Positions 7,304 through 13,321 of a DNA stretch of 13,321 nt are shown in pieces (position 1 is the first letter of the stretch; the number at the start of each line of letters is the position of its first letter). A program made the position numbers and the translations under genes. The notes beneath the pieces were generated by a model that saw only the letters and a list, made by a program, of their open reading frames with translations, made no database searches and was not told the DNA's origin. Where the stretch lies: assembly GCA_002367335.1 (NCBI GenBank), contig DFBI01000162.1, positions 3,055 through 16,375 of the forward strand. The letters are read 5' to 3'. This DNA comes from Syntrophaceae bacterium UBA3084. GTDB lineage: Bacteria > Desulfobacterota > Syntrophia > Syntrophales > UBA6807.

Positions 7304-7392
7304 TTGCTTTTCACCAAACTAACAGGCTGAGGAAAGGGCTGAAGACTTGTTCTGTTTCCTTTACCTTTCATCTTTTGCCATTCGCCTGTTTT

Positions 7393-8115
7393 TCATGTCT
7401 CCGCAGTCAATTTCAAGAAGACATCTTCCAGTTTACCAGTCTTTTCCGCGGCCTTTTTAATCTCGTCGACCGTTCCCAGACTTATCAATTTTCCTTTATG
7501 AATGATGCCGATTCTATCGGAGACTTCCTCTGCCAGATTGAGTGTATGGGTAGACATGAATACGGTTTTTCCCTCATTGGCATGTTTCCGTAAAATATCT
7601 TTAACCAGACGAATGCTTCTCGGATCCAGGCCTACCATAGGCTCGTCTATAACAATTACTTTGGGATCGTGGAGGAGAGCTGAGCAAATTACCACTTTCT
7701 GTTTCATCCCATGAGAGTAACTTTCCATGAGCTGGTTGCCGTAATTTTCCATGTGAAATAAATCAAGGAGATGTTCTGTTTTCTCTTCATAGTAATTTTT
7801 GTCCATTTTATAAAGTTCGCCAATAAACCATAAAAATTCTCTTCCCGTTAATTTATCGTAAACGTAAGGAACATCAGGTATGAAGCTGATTATTTTTTTG
7901 GCATCCATGGCCTTTACAGCCATGTCATATCCATTAACATATACCGTGCCCGCTGTCGGCCTTAAAAGTCCTGCAACAAGTTTTAAAGTTGTCGTTTTGC
8001 CGGCGCCATTAGGGCCAATAATAGTAAAAAACTCTCCTTTTGAGATGGTAAGATTGAGATTATCCACGGCAAGTGTATTCCCGAACCTCTTTGTTAATTG
8101 TTCAATCCTTACCAA
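7393..8115 (-). CDS. ABC transporter ATP-binding protein
   Basis: 240 aa, a single complete nucleotide-binding domain. Walker A is GPNGAGKT (34-41), signature YSHGMKQK (133-140), Walker B VIVIDEP (153-159), D-loop GLDPRS and switch H190 (STH). The Q-loop position has IPDVPYVY, with Asp in place of Gln, as in some EcsA/YxlF-like exporters. The start is TTG at 8115 with GAGAGAGG 7 nt upstream; no ATG is available at the right place. It would power the permease encoded downstream. The Shine-Dalgarno overlaps the first unit of a heptad repeat array (8128-8164). Confidence 0.93.
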   Translation of the reverse strand: MVRIEQLTKRFGNTLAVDNLNLTISKGEFFTIIGPNGAGKTTTLKLVAGLLRPTAGTVYVNGYDMAVKAMDAKKIISFIPDVPYVYDKLTGREFLWFIGELYKMDKNYYEEKTEHLLDLFHMENYGNQLMESYSHGMKQKVVICSALLHDPKVIVIDEPMVGLDPRSIRLVKDILRKHANEGKTVFMSTHTLNLAEEVSDRIGIIHKGKLISLGTVDEIKKAAEKTGKLEDVFLKLTAET

Positions 8116-8127
8116 AATGCTACCTCT

Positions 8128-8164
8128 CTCGAGTCTCGAGTTTCGAGTTTCGAGTTTCGAGTTT
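8128..8164. repeat. Tandem heptanucleotide array (YTCGAGT)
   Basis: Five 7-bp units, CTCGAGT twice then TTCGAGT three times, plus TT, in the 76-bp gap between the transglutaminase stop and the ATPase start. Same period as the CAAGGNN arrays but a different core. The left end abuts the ATPase Shine-Dalgarno (minus-strand GAGAGAGG, 8130-8123). Confidence 0.93.
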
Positions 8165-8191
8165 AAAACATCTATTGTTAGGCATTCAGTA

Positions 8192-9673
8192 TCAATTCTC
8201 TGTCTCTAAAATCTCAATCTGAATCTTTCCTATTGCGACGGCAATTCCGGCCTGTTTTGAAAAATCACCGGAGATAAGTTCAAAATGGGTAGCGTCTGCG
8301 ACTGGTTGACCAAAGGTTGGATCAAGGTGCACCCACTTACCCACATAAACTTTCGGCCACGCGTGGTAATAAAAACCGTCATTTATATATACAAGGCCCG
8401 CACACATCTCTGCCGGGATACCACAAGCCCTGGCCAGGGCGATAAAAAGCACCGTGTGTTCATTACAGTCGCCTTTTCTGTTTACCAAAACTGAAGTAGC
8501 AATAGGTATGCCAGGGCTGAATGTTTTATGTACGTTTTTATAGACCCAGCCTGAAATCTTTTTTGCGGCAAGCCAGCTATTTCTTTCGCCGTTGATGATT
8601 TCAGCGGCTTTTGCTTTAATATTTGAATCCTGACAATCTATCCAGGGAGATGGCTCAAGGAACTTGCTTAGTTCTGCCCTGTTGCATGGCAGTTTCATCG
8701 CTTTTTCAGGATCGACAAAAATGGAAGAGATCTTTACTGTGTCCTTTTCATTATCAAGAAACTTTTGCCTCGTTCCATCGAGAGAAAAAGTATTTTTATC
8801 GATTCCCGTCACTTTAATCGTTAGGGATTTTACCTGACGGGGATGTGCGATCTTTCCTGTTGGGTGTACGGATGTTTCTTTGAGAATATCTACGGCAGAA
8901 CCTTTAGACTGCCTCAAATGTTCATTTACCTTTTCTTCGCTCTCAAGTTTCATAACCCAGCCATTCGGTGTTTCTTCACGAACGATAAGGCCATTCTTGT
9001 TGATCCAGGATCGTGATGTTAACCCGGCGAATTTTGTTTCCATAACTGTTGTGTCTTTGTCTTTATCTACAACTTTGAGTTTGATTTTTTCGGTACTGAC
9101 TGTCAGGGGGTTTAAAATGGTTAATGTGTAAGAATCACCAAGCCTTAGTCCCTTGCCTCTATAGATTGACAATATGCTCTGTTCGAGGAAGAAATCATCT
9201 CCTGCCTCGAAAACTTTACTGTATATGTTCCTGTTATGATGAATATCCAGAAAAATCTTTTTACCGAGCCTTTCTCCCTTTATTATTATATTGGTCGTGC
9301 CGGATATTTTGACTACAAAGTCGATTAAACGATACTCGGAATCAAGTTTCTGTAATGTATTGATAGTAAGGCCTGTTAGTTTATTAAACATCTTGAATCT
9401 CAAGTATGAAAAAGAATGAACAATATATCCTTTATTGTTGGTTTCTTTATCGTGGCCCAACATTGTGTGGACATAACCGATCCACCGGTCTTTTATGTAA
9501 ATTCCTTTCCAGACATCGAGTACTATATCCTTCGGTATGGTCTTTCTGAACGAGGGTTCCCCCGTTCGAAATTGTATCAATCCTTCTTTCTCGATCAGAA
9601 GGAACATGATGCCGAGCCACGATACAATGATTAAAAGGTGTATGAGTATTTTTAATGAAAGACTCTTTTTCAC
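8192..9673 (-). CDS. Membrane-anchored transglutaminase-like (cysteine protease fold) protein
   Basis: 493 aa from GTG at 9673, chosen because GAGAGGAT lies just upstream (TTCC then GTG); TTG at 9688 would add five residues. A single N-terminal membrane segment (about 8-27, LKILIHLLIIVSWLGIMFLL) anchors a large, probably periplasmic domain. The C-terminal third is a transglutaminase core: C403 (RKGDCNEHT), H437 (FYYHAWPKV) and D451 (WVHLDPTFG) form the catalytic triad in the usual order and spacing. The middle (about 50-260) is beta-rich and unrecognised. Such proteins act as proteases or protein-crosslinking enzymes at the cell surface; the actual reaction is unknown. The ABC ATPase and permease follow 76 bp downstream on the same strand, so the three may form one envelope or export system. 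Confidence 0.87.
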   Translation of the reverse strand: MKKSLSLKILIHLLIIVSWLGIMFLLIEKEGLIQFRTGEPSFRKTIPKDIVLDVWKGIYIKDRWIGYVHTMLGHDKETNNKGYIVHSFSYLRFKMFNKLTGLTINTLQKLDSEYRLIDFVVKISGTTNIIIKGERLGKKIFLDIHHNRNIYSKVFEAGDDFFLEQSILSIYRGKGLRLGDSYTLTILNPLTVSTEKIKLKVVDKDKDTTVMETKFAGLTSRSWINKNGLIVREETPNGWVMKLESEEKVNEHLRQSKGSAVDILKETSVHPTGKIAHPRQVKSLTIKVTGIDKNTFSLDGTRQKFLDNEKDTVKISSIFVDPEKAMKLPCNRAELSKFLEPSPWIDCQDSNIKAKAAEIINGERNSWLAAKKISGWVYKNVHKTFSPGIPIATSVLVNRKGDCNEHTVLFIALARACGIPAEMCAGLVYINDGFYYHAWPKVYVGKWVHLDPTFGQPVADATHFELISGDFSKQAGIAVAIGKIQIEILETEN

Positions 9674-9711
9674 GGAATCCTCTCGCAATTTGTGCAGTGG
9701 TATTAAACGAT

Positions 9712-9743
9712 ATTATAGGGACATTCATGATAAGTTTTGTCAA
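9712..9743 (-). promoter_or_regulatory. Candidate promoter for the transglutaminase/ABC genes (poor spacing)
   Basis: On the minus strand TTGACA (9743-9738) and a perfect TATAAT (9717-9712) lie upstream of the GTG at 9673, but the spacer is 20 bp instead of 16-18. The -10 alone is convincing and leaves a leader of about 30 nt. Low confidence in the -35. Confidence 0.35.
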
Positions 9744-9768
9744 GGGAAAAACAGAGATTTTCCTTGAC
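9739..9768. promoter_or_regulatory. Dyad overlapping the candidate -35, possible operator
   Basis: GTCAAGG (9739-9745) pairs with CCTTGAC (9762-9768), extended by AAAA/TTTT past one bulged base around an ACAGAGA-type centre. One arm overlaps the TTGACA of the transglutaminase promoter candidate. A divergent intergenic position fits an operator better than a terminator. Confidence 0.4.
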
Positions 9769-9836
9769 CTTTCGGATTGACGGATTCCCGGCGGTTTTTA
9801 TTCCCCTGCCTCAACTCGACCTTTTTCTTCATTCTT

Positions 9837-9860
9837 TGTGATCCACACTAATAGATCACA
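9837..9860. promoter_or_regulatory. Inverted repeat TGTGATC-N10-GATCACA, possible operator
   Basis: A perfect 7-bp inverted repeat in the 606-bp gap between the divergent transglutaminase (start 9673) and SAP (start 10280) genes. It resembles CRP half-sites, but the halves are too far apart for a standard CRP site. Besides this dyad, the dyad at 9739-9768 and the hairpin at 10035-10106, I see no gene or RNA in this gap. Confidence 0.35.
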
Positions 9861-10034
9861 TGCGATCAGACATTCATGTGCTGTATCAAGGTCAGACAGG
9901 TTTGTGTTACACTACATATCCTTAATGACCTCTGCAGAAGATTGAGTTTGGGCCAACCCCCAGGCCTCGAAACACGGGGAAACGTCAAAGTCGACGCAAA
10001 TGCGGGGATATAACGCAACTTGAAAAGAACATAA

Positions 10035-10106
10035 TCTCACGCAAAGTCGCAAAGTCGCTAAGGTTTTCTCTTTTGTCCTTTGCGTGCTTCGCGCCTTTGC
10101 GTGAGA
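10035..10106. repeat. Long imperfect hairpin built of CGCAAAGT octads
   Basis: A perfect 12-bp inverted repeat TCTCACGCAAAG (10035-10046) / CTTTGCGTGAGA (10095-10106) continues inward with mismatches through CGC/GCG, AAAG/CTTC-like and CGCTAAGG / CCTTTGCG (10056-10063 with 10077-10084) to a pyrimidine-rich loop. The left arm is an 8-bp tandem repeat (CGCAAAGT, CGCAAAGT, CGCTAAGG). It lies about 175 bp upstream of the SAP gene and looks like a dispersed intergenic element; no T-run marks it as a terminator. Confidence 0.75.
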
Positions 10107-10279
10107 ATTTTAGAAGCCGCCTATACCAACATGATTTTAACCTGTTATCAGCAAGAATGACGGAGCCCTGGGGTAGTCATAATTCAGTTTGATTTTAGGA
10201 GAATCATTGTGTTAGAATTCAGTGGAAGGAGTTTTTGTTACTTGAATCGCTTGTGCAAACAATGGGAAGGAGAAAAACA

Positions 10280-10603
10280 ATGTCAGACGAAAAACATCTG
10301 GAAAAACATACGGTAAAAGAACTGAGGGAAATGGCACACAGTATTACGGGAATTGAAGGTATCAGTACAATGAAAAAAGCGGAATTGATTAGCGCCATAA
10401 ACGCCGCAAGAGATATTCCGTTAATCCCCGTCAGGGAAAAATCGGCTCAAAGCATTTCTGATATAAAAAAAAGTATCAAGATATTAAAACAGGAAATGGT
10501 TAATCTCTATAAAGGAAGTAACAAGATTATGGCAGGGCAGATTAGAAAAAAAATAGGCAAACTTAAAAAGAAAACGAGAAAAATGGCGGGGCAGCTTTCA
10601 TAA
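10280..10603 (+). CDS. Small basic protein with SAP/Rho-N-like domain
   Basis: 107 aa from ATG at 10280, preceded by AAGGAG at 7-nt spacing; a TTG at 10235 in the same frame would add 15 residues with a badly spaced Shine-Dalgarno. Residues about 8-42 (HTVKELREMA, then MKKAELISAI) fit the helix-extended-helix of SAP or Rho N-terminal domains, which bind nucleic acid. The C-terminal half (about 56-107) is Lys/Arg-rich and probably helical (IRKKIGKLKKKTRKMAG). It is followed 17 bp later by the CBS-ACT gene, so the two are co-transcribed. Nucleic-acid binding is a reasonable inference; the target is unknown. Confidence 0.8.
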   Translation: MSDEKHLEKHTVKELREMAHSITGIEGISTMKKAELISAINAARDIPLIPVREKSAQSISDIKKSIKILKQEMVNLYKGSNKIMAGQIRKKIGKLKKKTRKMAGQLS

Positions 10604-10620
10604 CGCCTGGAGGTATTATT

Positions 10621-11271
10621 ATGTTTGTCGGAAGAAGAATGACAAGGAACTTGATAACGGTAGCACCTGATACAAAGATCTTAAAGGTCAAAAATCTTTT
10701 GAAGGAGTGTAGTATCGATCAGGTCCCAGTGGTGGAAGGGAAAAAGCTGGTGGGTATCATAACCGATAAAGATATTCGTGATAACTCGGCTTCACCTGCA
10801 AGTACCCTGTCGGTTCATGAGCTGAATTACCTGCTCTCTGAAATGAAGGCCGGGGAGATTATGACAAAAAAGCTTTACACTGTTTCACCGGGGACCACCA
10901 TAGAAGCGGCTGCAAGGCTGATTAACAAAAAACGTGTTAACAGCCTGCCTGTTTTAGTAAGTGATGAACTTGTAGGCATTATTACAACCTGTGACATGCT
11001 GAATGTGCTCCTTGAGTTTATGGGAATGGATACGCCCAGTTCCCGGATAGAATTAGACCTCTCGAGCGATATGGGAGAAATTGAGAAAATATCCAAAATT
11101 GTAAATAATATGGGACTGACAATAATATCAATAGTATCTGCCATAAACCGTAAAAAAAGCGATACACGCACAACAGTGATAAGGGTAAATGCGGGTGACA
11201 TTACAGAACTTTGCAAGGTTTTTGAGGAATCAGGTTATCAGGTTGCAACCGAATATAAGGGTCTGTCATAA
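10621..11271 (+). CDS. CBS-CBS-ACT regulatory protein, AcuB-like
   Basis: 216 aa, Shine-Dalgarno GGAGG 7 nt before the ATG. Two CBS domains: about 6-57 (MTRNLITVAPDTKI to LVGIITDKDIR) and 80-132 (IMTKKLYTVSPGTTI to LVGIITTCDML). An ACT-like domain follows at about 141-210 (RIELDLSSDMGEIEKISKIV, then TVIRVNA). This order matches AcuB-type proteins. CBS pairs commonly bind adenine nucleotides and ACT domains small ligands, so it is probably a cytosolic sensor of energy or metabolite state. There is no acetoin-utilisation gene nearby, so an acuB name would be unsafe. It is the last gene of the plus-strand unit, ended by the terminator at 11342-11386. Confidence 0.9.
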   Translation: MFVGRRMTRNLITVAPDTKILKVKNLLKECSIDQVPVVEGKKLVGIITDKDIRDNSASPASTLSVHELNYLLSEMKAGEIMTKKLYTVSPGTTIEAAARLINKKRVNSLPVLVSDELVGIITTCDMLNVLLEFMGMDTPSSRIELDLSSDMGEIEKISKIVNNMGLTIISIVSAINRKKSDTRTTVIRVNAGDITELCKVFEESGYQVATEYKGLS

Positions 11272-11341
11272 AATAAAAGTTGCAGTTAGACACTCAGAAC
11301 AGACCTTGAGGTAAACAGATAGTTTGTAGAGTGGAAAAGAT

Positions 11342-11386
11342 AAAGGGGTTGGAATAAAATGTAAACTTTATTCCAACCCCTTTTTT
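11342..11386. terminator. Strong intrinsic terminator, probably bidirectional
   Basis: A perfect 14-bp stem, GGGGTTGGAATAAA (11345-11358) with TTTATTCCAACCCC (11367-11380), 8-nt loop, followed by six T on the plus strand. Three A before the stem give a shorter T-run on the minus strand. It lies between the converging CBS gene and the small minus-strand gene, and can end both transcripts. Confidence 0.95.
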
Positions 11387-11404
11387 GTGAGGAAAAATCA
11401 GGAA

Positions 11405-11548
11405 CTATGCAAAGGCTGCTGATGCTGAAATCAGCAGTCCTGCAGAAAAGATTACCGCTCCCAATCCCGCGCCAGCCGCAGTTGCAATGATGGGCGTTAA
11501 TCCCAATAAAATAAATCCAAAAGCGAACCTTGCTTCTCGTGCATCCAT
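11405..11548 (-). CDS. Small hydrophobic protein, 47 aa
   Basis: ATG at 11548, stop TAG at 11405-11407. AGGAGG lies 8 nt upstream and overlaps the stop of the preceding gene (TAGGAGGA), a clear coupling signal that supports a real gene. After a charged start (MDAREARF) the rest is hydrophobic and Gly/Ala-rich (FGFILLGLTPIIATAAGAGLG, shortened here), long enough for one long or two short membrane helices with a GAGLG turn. The end, ISASAAFA, resembles a signal-peptidase site but falls at the very C-terminus. No family is recognised. It is the last gene of the FocA operon and is followed directly by the terminator. Confidence 0.8.
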   Translation of the reverse strand: MDAREARFAFGFILLGLTPIIATAAGAGLGAVIFSAGLLISASAAFA

Positions 11549-11560
11549 AATAATATCCTC

Positions 11561-12028
11561 CTAATCAATTTTTTTTATGCTTACGGCAGATATGGCCGGG
11601 TTTTTACGATCAAACAAATTTTTCATTACCATACCAAGGACTTCAACCTTATCTTCTGTCTTTATTTGTTCCGGGGGCGAAGTAAACATGATTACCCTGA
11701 TTTTTGCCGTTTCATCTTCAACCTGAAAATGAGGTCTGTTCAACCATTTAAAACTTATCTTACGTACAGTTCCCAAAATTCTGACAGCAGCTCCTGTCAT
11801 TCCCAGGTTAATTTTACCTATCTTGTACCATCGGGCTTGAACCCCGTATTCTTCACTTGCCTGCGAGAAACTCTTCCTGCTCATCCAGCTCAGGGTAAGA
11901 GGAATAGCCAGCAAAAGGATTAACCCAGGTATTGCATAGAGCAGGAAGGATGTATCCGCCACTGTCATGTAGTGAAAAATTACCCCTATGGTACATATAA
12001 AAAATGTTACCCAAGCAAATACAGACAA
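11561..12028 (-). CDS. Two-TM protein with OB-fold-like C-terminal domain
   Basis: 155 aa from TTG at 12028, with AAGGA about 9 nt upstream overlapping the channel stop codon (TAAGGA). Two membrane segments at about 3-20 and 28-46 are followed by a soluble beta-rich part from about 65. There, VRILGTVRKIS, then PHFQVEDETAKIRVIMF, then EDKVEVLGMVM and AISAVSIKKID follow the strand order of an anticodon-type OB fold (as in CcmE or tRNA_anti domains). With a short loop between the helices, the tail most likely faces the cytoplasm, but the topology is not proven. It lies 12 bp from the channel gene on one side and 12 bp from the 47-aa gene on the other. No named family is recognised; NfeD is a looser alternative. 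Confidence 0.75.
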   Translation of the reverse strand: MSVFAWVTFFICTIGVIFHYMTVADTSFLLYAIPGLILLLAIPLTLSWMSRKSFSQASEEYGVQARWYKIGKINLGMTGAAVRILGTVRKISFKWLNRPHFQVEDETAKIRVIMFTSPPEQIKTEDKVEVLGMVMKNLFDRKNPAISAVSIKKID

Positions 12029-12040
12029 TTTATGTTATCC

Positions 12041-12922
12041 TTATTCTTTAGGCACTTCGTTTTTGAACATCATAAAGTAAACAACTCCTATGAAGAGGAA
12101 TCCACCAAAAATGTTTCCTACTGTAACAGGAAAAATATTCCAGAGCCACACATCGCTCCAGGAAAGACCGTGATTGGCTGCGAGAAGGCCCCCTTTCTTT
12201 GCAATGACTGCAGGGTACCAGTCGCACAGGAATTTTCCTGCAGGCAGAAAATACATGTTGGCCACGCAATGCTCAAAACCGGAGGAAACGAATGCCATGA
12301 TTGGGAACCATATCCCGAAGAACTTGCCGATCACGTCGTCCGCGGTAATGGCAAGAAGGATGGCGATATTGACCAGGAAGTTACAACCGATAGCCTTCAT
12401 AAAGCATGACCACACACCTGCCGCTCCGACGGCTTTATATGTCAGGATTTTCCCTGTGGCTATACCTACAGCAGTCATGCCGAATGCATTGACAGCCATT
12501 GTGCCGTCTGCCTGACCTGTTACAAAGGGGCCGACAGCCATTAGATAGGCATAGAAAAATGATCCTACGATATTTCCTACATAAACCCAGCCCCAGTTTC
12601 TGAAAACATCGCCCCAGGTTGCACGTTTCATCATTGCAGCCATGGGTACGATCATACAGTCACCCGTAAAAAGCTCCATTCCCGTTAAAACAATTGCAAT
12701 CAAGCCGACGGGGAACACAGATCCGCCAATAAGTTTCGAAATTCCGGGACCAAGATGTGCTGATACCCCTGTAATGCACACGGTACATAACGCTCCTCCG
12801 ATCGCGATGTAAGCGCCTGCCATAAAGCCTCGAATAAGAAGTTGAAATACTGAAAGCTTCGATTTGTAAACTCCGGCATTTCCAACAAGACCCACCATTT
12901 TTGCTGGTGCATTAAAAGCCAT
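12041..12922 (-). CDS. Formate/nitrite transporter (FocA/NirC/FdhC) family channel
   Basis: 293 aa from ATG at 12922, with AGGAGG 8 nt upstream; an upstream in-frame start at 12949 would run through that Shine-Dalgarno. Six membrane segments in the family pattern: GFMAGAYIAIGG (about 32-43), the discontinuous-helix motif GMELFTGDCM (81-90), VGNIVGSFFYAYLM (about 115-128), CNFLVNIAILLA (180-191) and FEHCVANMYF (216-225). H218 matches the conserved pore histidine of FocA. The family forms pentameric inner-membrane channels for formate, nitrite or hydrosulfide; in an anaerobe formate is the likeliest substrate, but which anion cannot be told here. It is first in an operon with the OB-fold and 47-aa proteins. 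Confidence 0.95.
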   Translation of the reverse strand: MAFNAPAKMVGLVGNAGVYKSKLSVFQLLIRGFMAGAYIAIGGALCTVCITGVSAHLGPGISKLIGGSVFPVGLIAIVLTGMELFTGDCMIVPMAAMMKRATWGDVFRNWGWVYVGNIVGSFFYAYLMAVGPFVTGQADGTMAVNAFGMTAVGIATGKILTYKAVGAAGVWSCFMKAIGCNFLVNIAILLAITADDVIGKFFGIWFPIMAFVSSGFEHCVANMYFLPAGKFLCDWYPAVIAKKGGLLAANHGLSWSDVWLWNIFPVTVGNIFGGFLFIGVVYFMMFKNEVPKE

Positions 12923-13022
12923 AACAACATCCTCCTGATGTATTTTCAAAAGTAAATGAATTGCAGCAAGCTATGGGGAATTAAAACTTACAAATTTCGT
13001 ATCGTTATTCAAAAGATTAAAG

Positions 13023-13055
13023 TAATTTGTATAATCTGCGAAATCTGTGGATTAA
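13023..13055. repeat. Short decamer-like repeat (AATCTGYG)
   Basis: Three degenerate units of 9-10 bp in a row, TAATTTGTA, TAATCTGCGA and AATCTGTGGA, followed by TTAA, upstream of the channel gene. The region 12923-13128 otherwise holds the channel leader; no clear -35/-10 or -24/-12 pair was found there. Confidence 0.55.
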
Positions 13056-13128
13056 AGTTCAAATTTCCCACGTGTGTTAATGAAATTCTTGCTGTCCTTG
13101 TAAAATCCGTTTAGTTTAACTTCCGGGT

Positions 13129-13321
13129 TTAACTAACGAATGCCTCTTTTATTTCTTTTTTCCAGATGCAGAGCAACTTACCGCTATGGTCTTGACATTG
13201 AACTAATTCCCACTCACTTTCGCCTTCATGGTCAAGGATACCCTTAAAACGGTCTAACCCGCCCGGCAGACCCTTGACCTCGCAAGATCCTTTTACGTCG
13301 CATTCAATGAATTCCGGTGGA
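13129..13321 (-). CDS. C-terminal end of an unrecognised protein (partial)
   Basis: An open frame enters from the right edge and ends at TAA 13129-13131, giving 63 visible residues. The sequence has four cysteines (IECDVKGSCEV, VQCQDH, LLCIWKK) and a LDRFKGIL...WELVQC pattern. The WELV element recalls small DUF4177-like proteins, but the similarity is weak. It reads in the same direction as the channel gene, about 206 bp upstream of it. Confidence 0.7.
   Translation of the reverse strand, partial: PPEFIECDVKGSCEVKGLPGGLDRFKGILDHEGESEWELVQCQDHSGKLLCIWKKEIKEAFVS

Noticed and set aside
9671..9700. Sigma-54 promoter before the transglutaminase gene (TTGC near the start)
   Set aside because: There is no GG at the required distance from TTGC.
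9837..9860. CRP binding site
   Set aside because: The TGTGA and TCACA halves are 14 bp apart instead of 6.
9974..10015. Cyclic-di-GMP (GEMM-I) riboswitch, from GGGGAAAC and GACGCAAA fragments
   Set aside because: The second half of the aptamer (the GGTAGCCGGGTT-type part) is absent and the stems do not close; the CGCAAA words more likely belong to the nearby octad repeats.
10209..10316. Possible 35-codon leader ORF from GTG before the SAP gene
   Set aside because: A GGAG-type site precedes it, but it overlaps the SAP gene in another frame and has no recognisable content; cannot be supported.

Overview
The window looks like a chromosomal segment of an anaerobic Desulfobacterota-type bacterium (the old Deltaproteobacteria, perhaps Syntrophobacterales-like). 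This is inferred from moderate GC by eye, strong sigma-54 promoters next to NtrC-type regulators, a REC-PATAN (DUF4388) response regulator, an AcuB-like CBS-ACT protein, a COG2509 flavoprotein and a FocA-type formate/nitrite channel. No rRNA, tRNA, transposase, phage gene or CRISPR array is visible. Almost every gene is on the minus strand; only the SAP and CBS genes near 10.3-11.3 kb are on the plus strand.

Regulatory block (1-3.65 kb, minus strand): a soluble PAS histidine kinase (2502-3566) is followed directly by an NtrC-family sigma-54 activator (1122-2501), which starts at the base after the kinase stop. Next comes a gap of about 210 bp and then a REC-PATAN response regulator (908 leftwards, cut by the window edge). 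Both the kinase operon and the REC-PATAN gene have -24/-12 promoters with the same GGCACG-N4-TTGC core. Upstream of the REC-PATAN promoter are four copies of a 9-bp site related to GGATAGTTC, at enhancer distance. The simplest reading is a self-amplifying sigma-54 circuit: kinase to NtrC-type activator to REC-PATAN output, with probable control of the kinase operon too.

Flavoprotein and envelope block (3.9-9.7 kb, minus strand): a COG2509 FAD-dependent oxidoreductase stands alone. To its right is a three-gene set in transcription order: a membrane-anchored transglutaminase-like protein, an ABC ATPase and a 565-aa multi-spanning ABC permease. The gaps around these genes hold repeat DNA: CAAGGNN heptads in inverted arrays, TCGAGTT heptads, and REP-like nested hairpins.

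Plus-strand pair (10.28-11.27 kb): a 107-aa SAP/Rho-N-like basic protein and a CBS-CBS-ACT (AcuB-like) protein. They end at a strong hairpin-plus-T terminator that can serve both strands.

Right block (11.4-12.9 kb, minus strand): a tight operon of a FocA/NirC/FdhC-family channel, a two-TM protein with an OB-fold-like tail, and a 47-aa hydrophobic protein. In both downstream pairs the stop codon of one gene overlaps the Shine-Dalgarno of the next. It converges on the plus-strand pair at the shared terminator. At the right edge is the C-terminal 63 residues of another minus-strand protein.

The points most worth pursuing are the sigma-54 circuit with its enhancer sites, the heptad array lying in the enhancer position of the kinase promoter, and the channel / OB-fold / microprotein operon.
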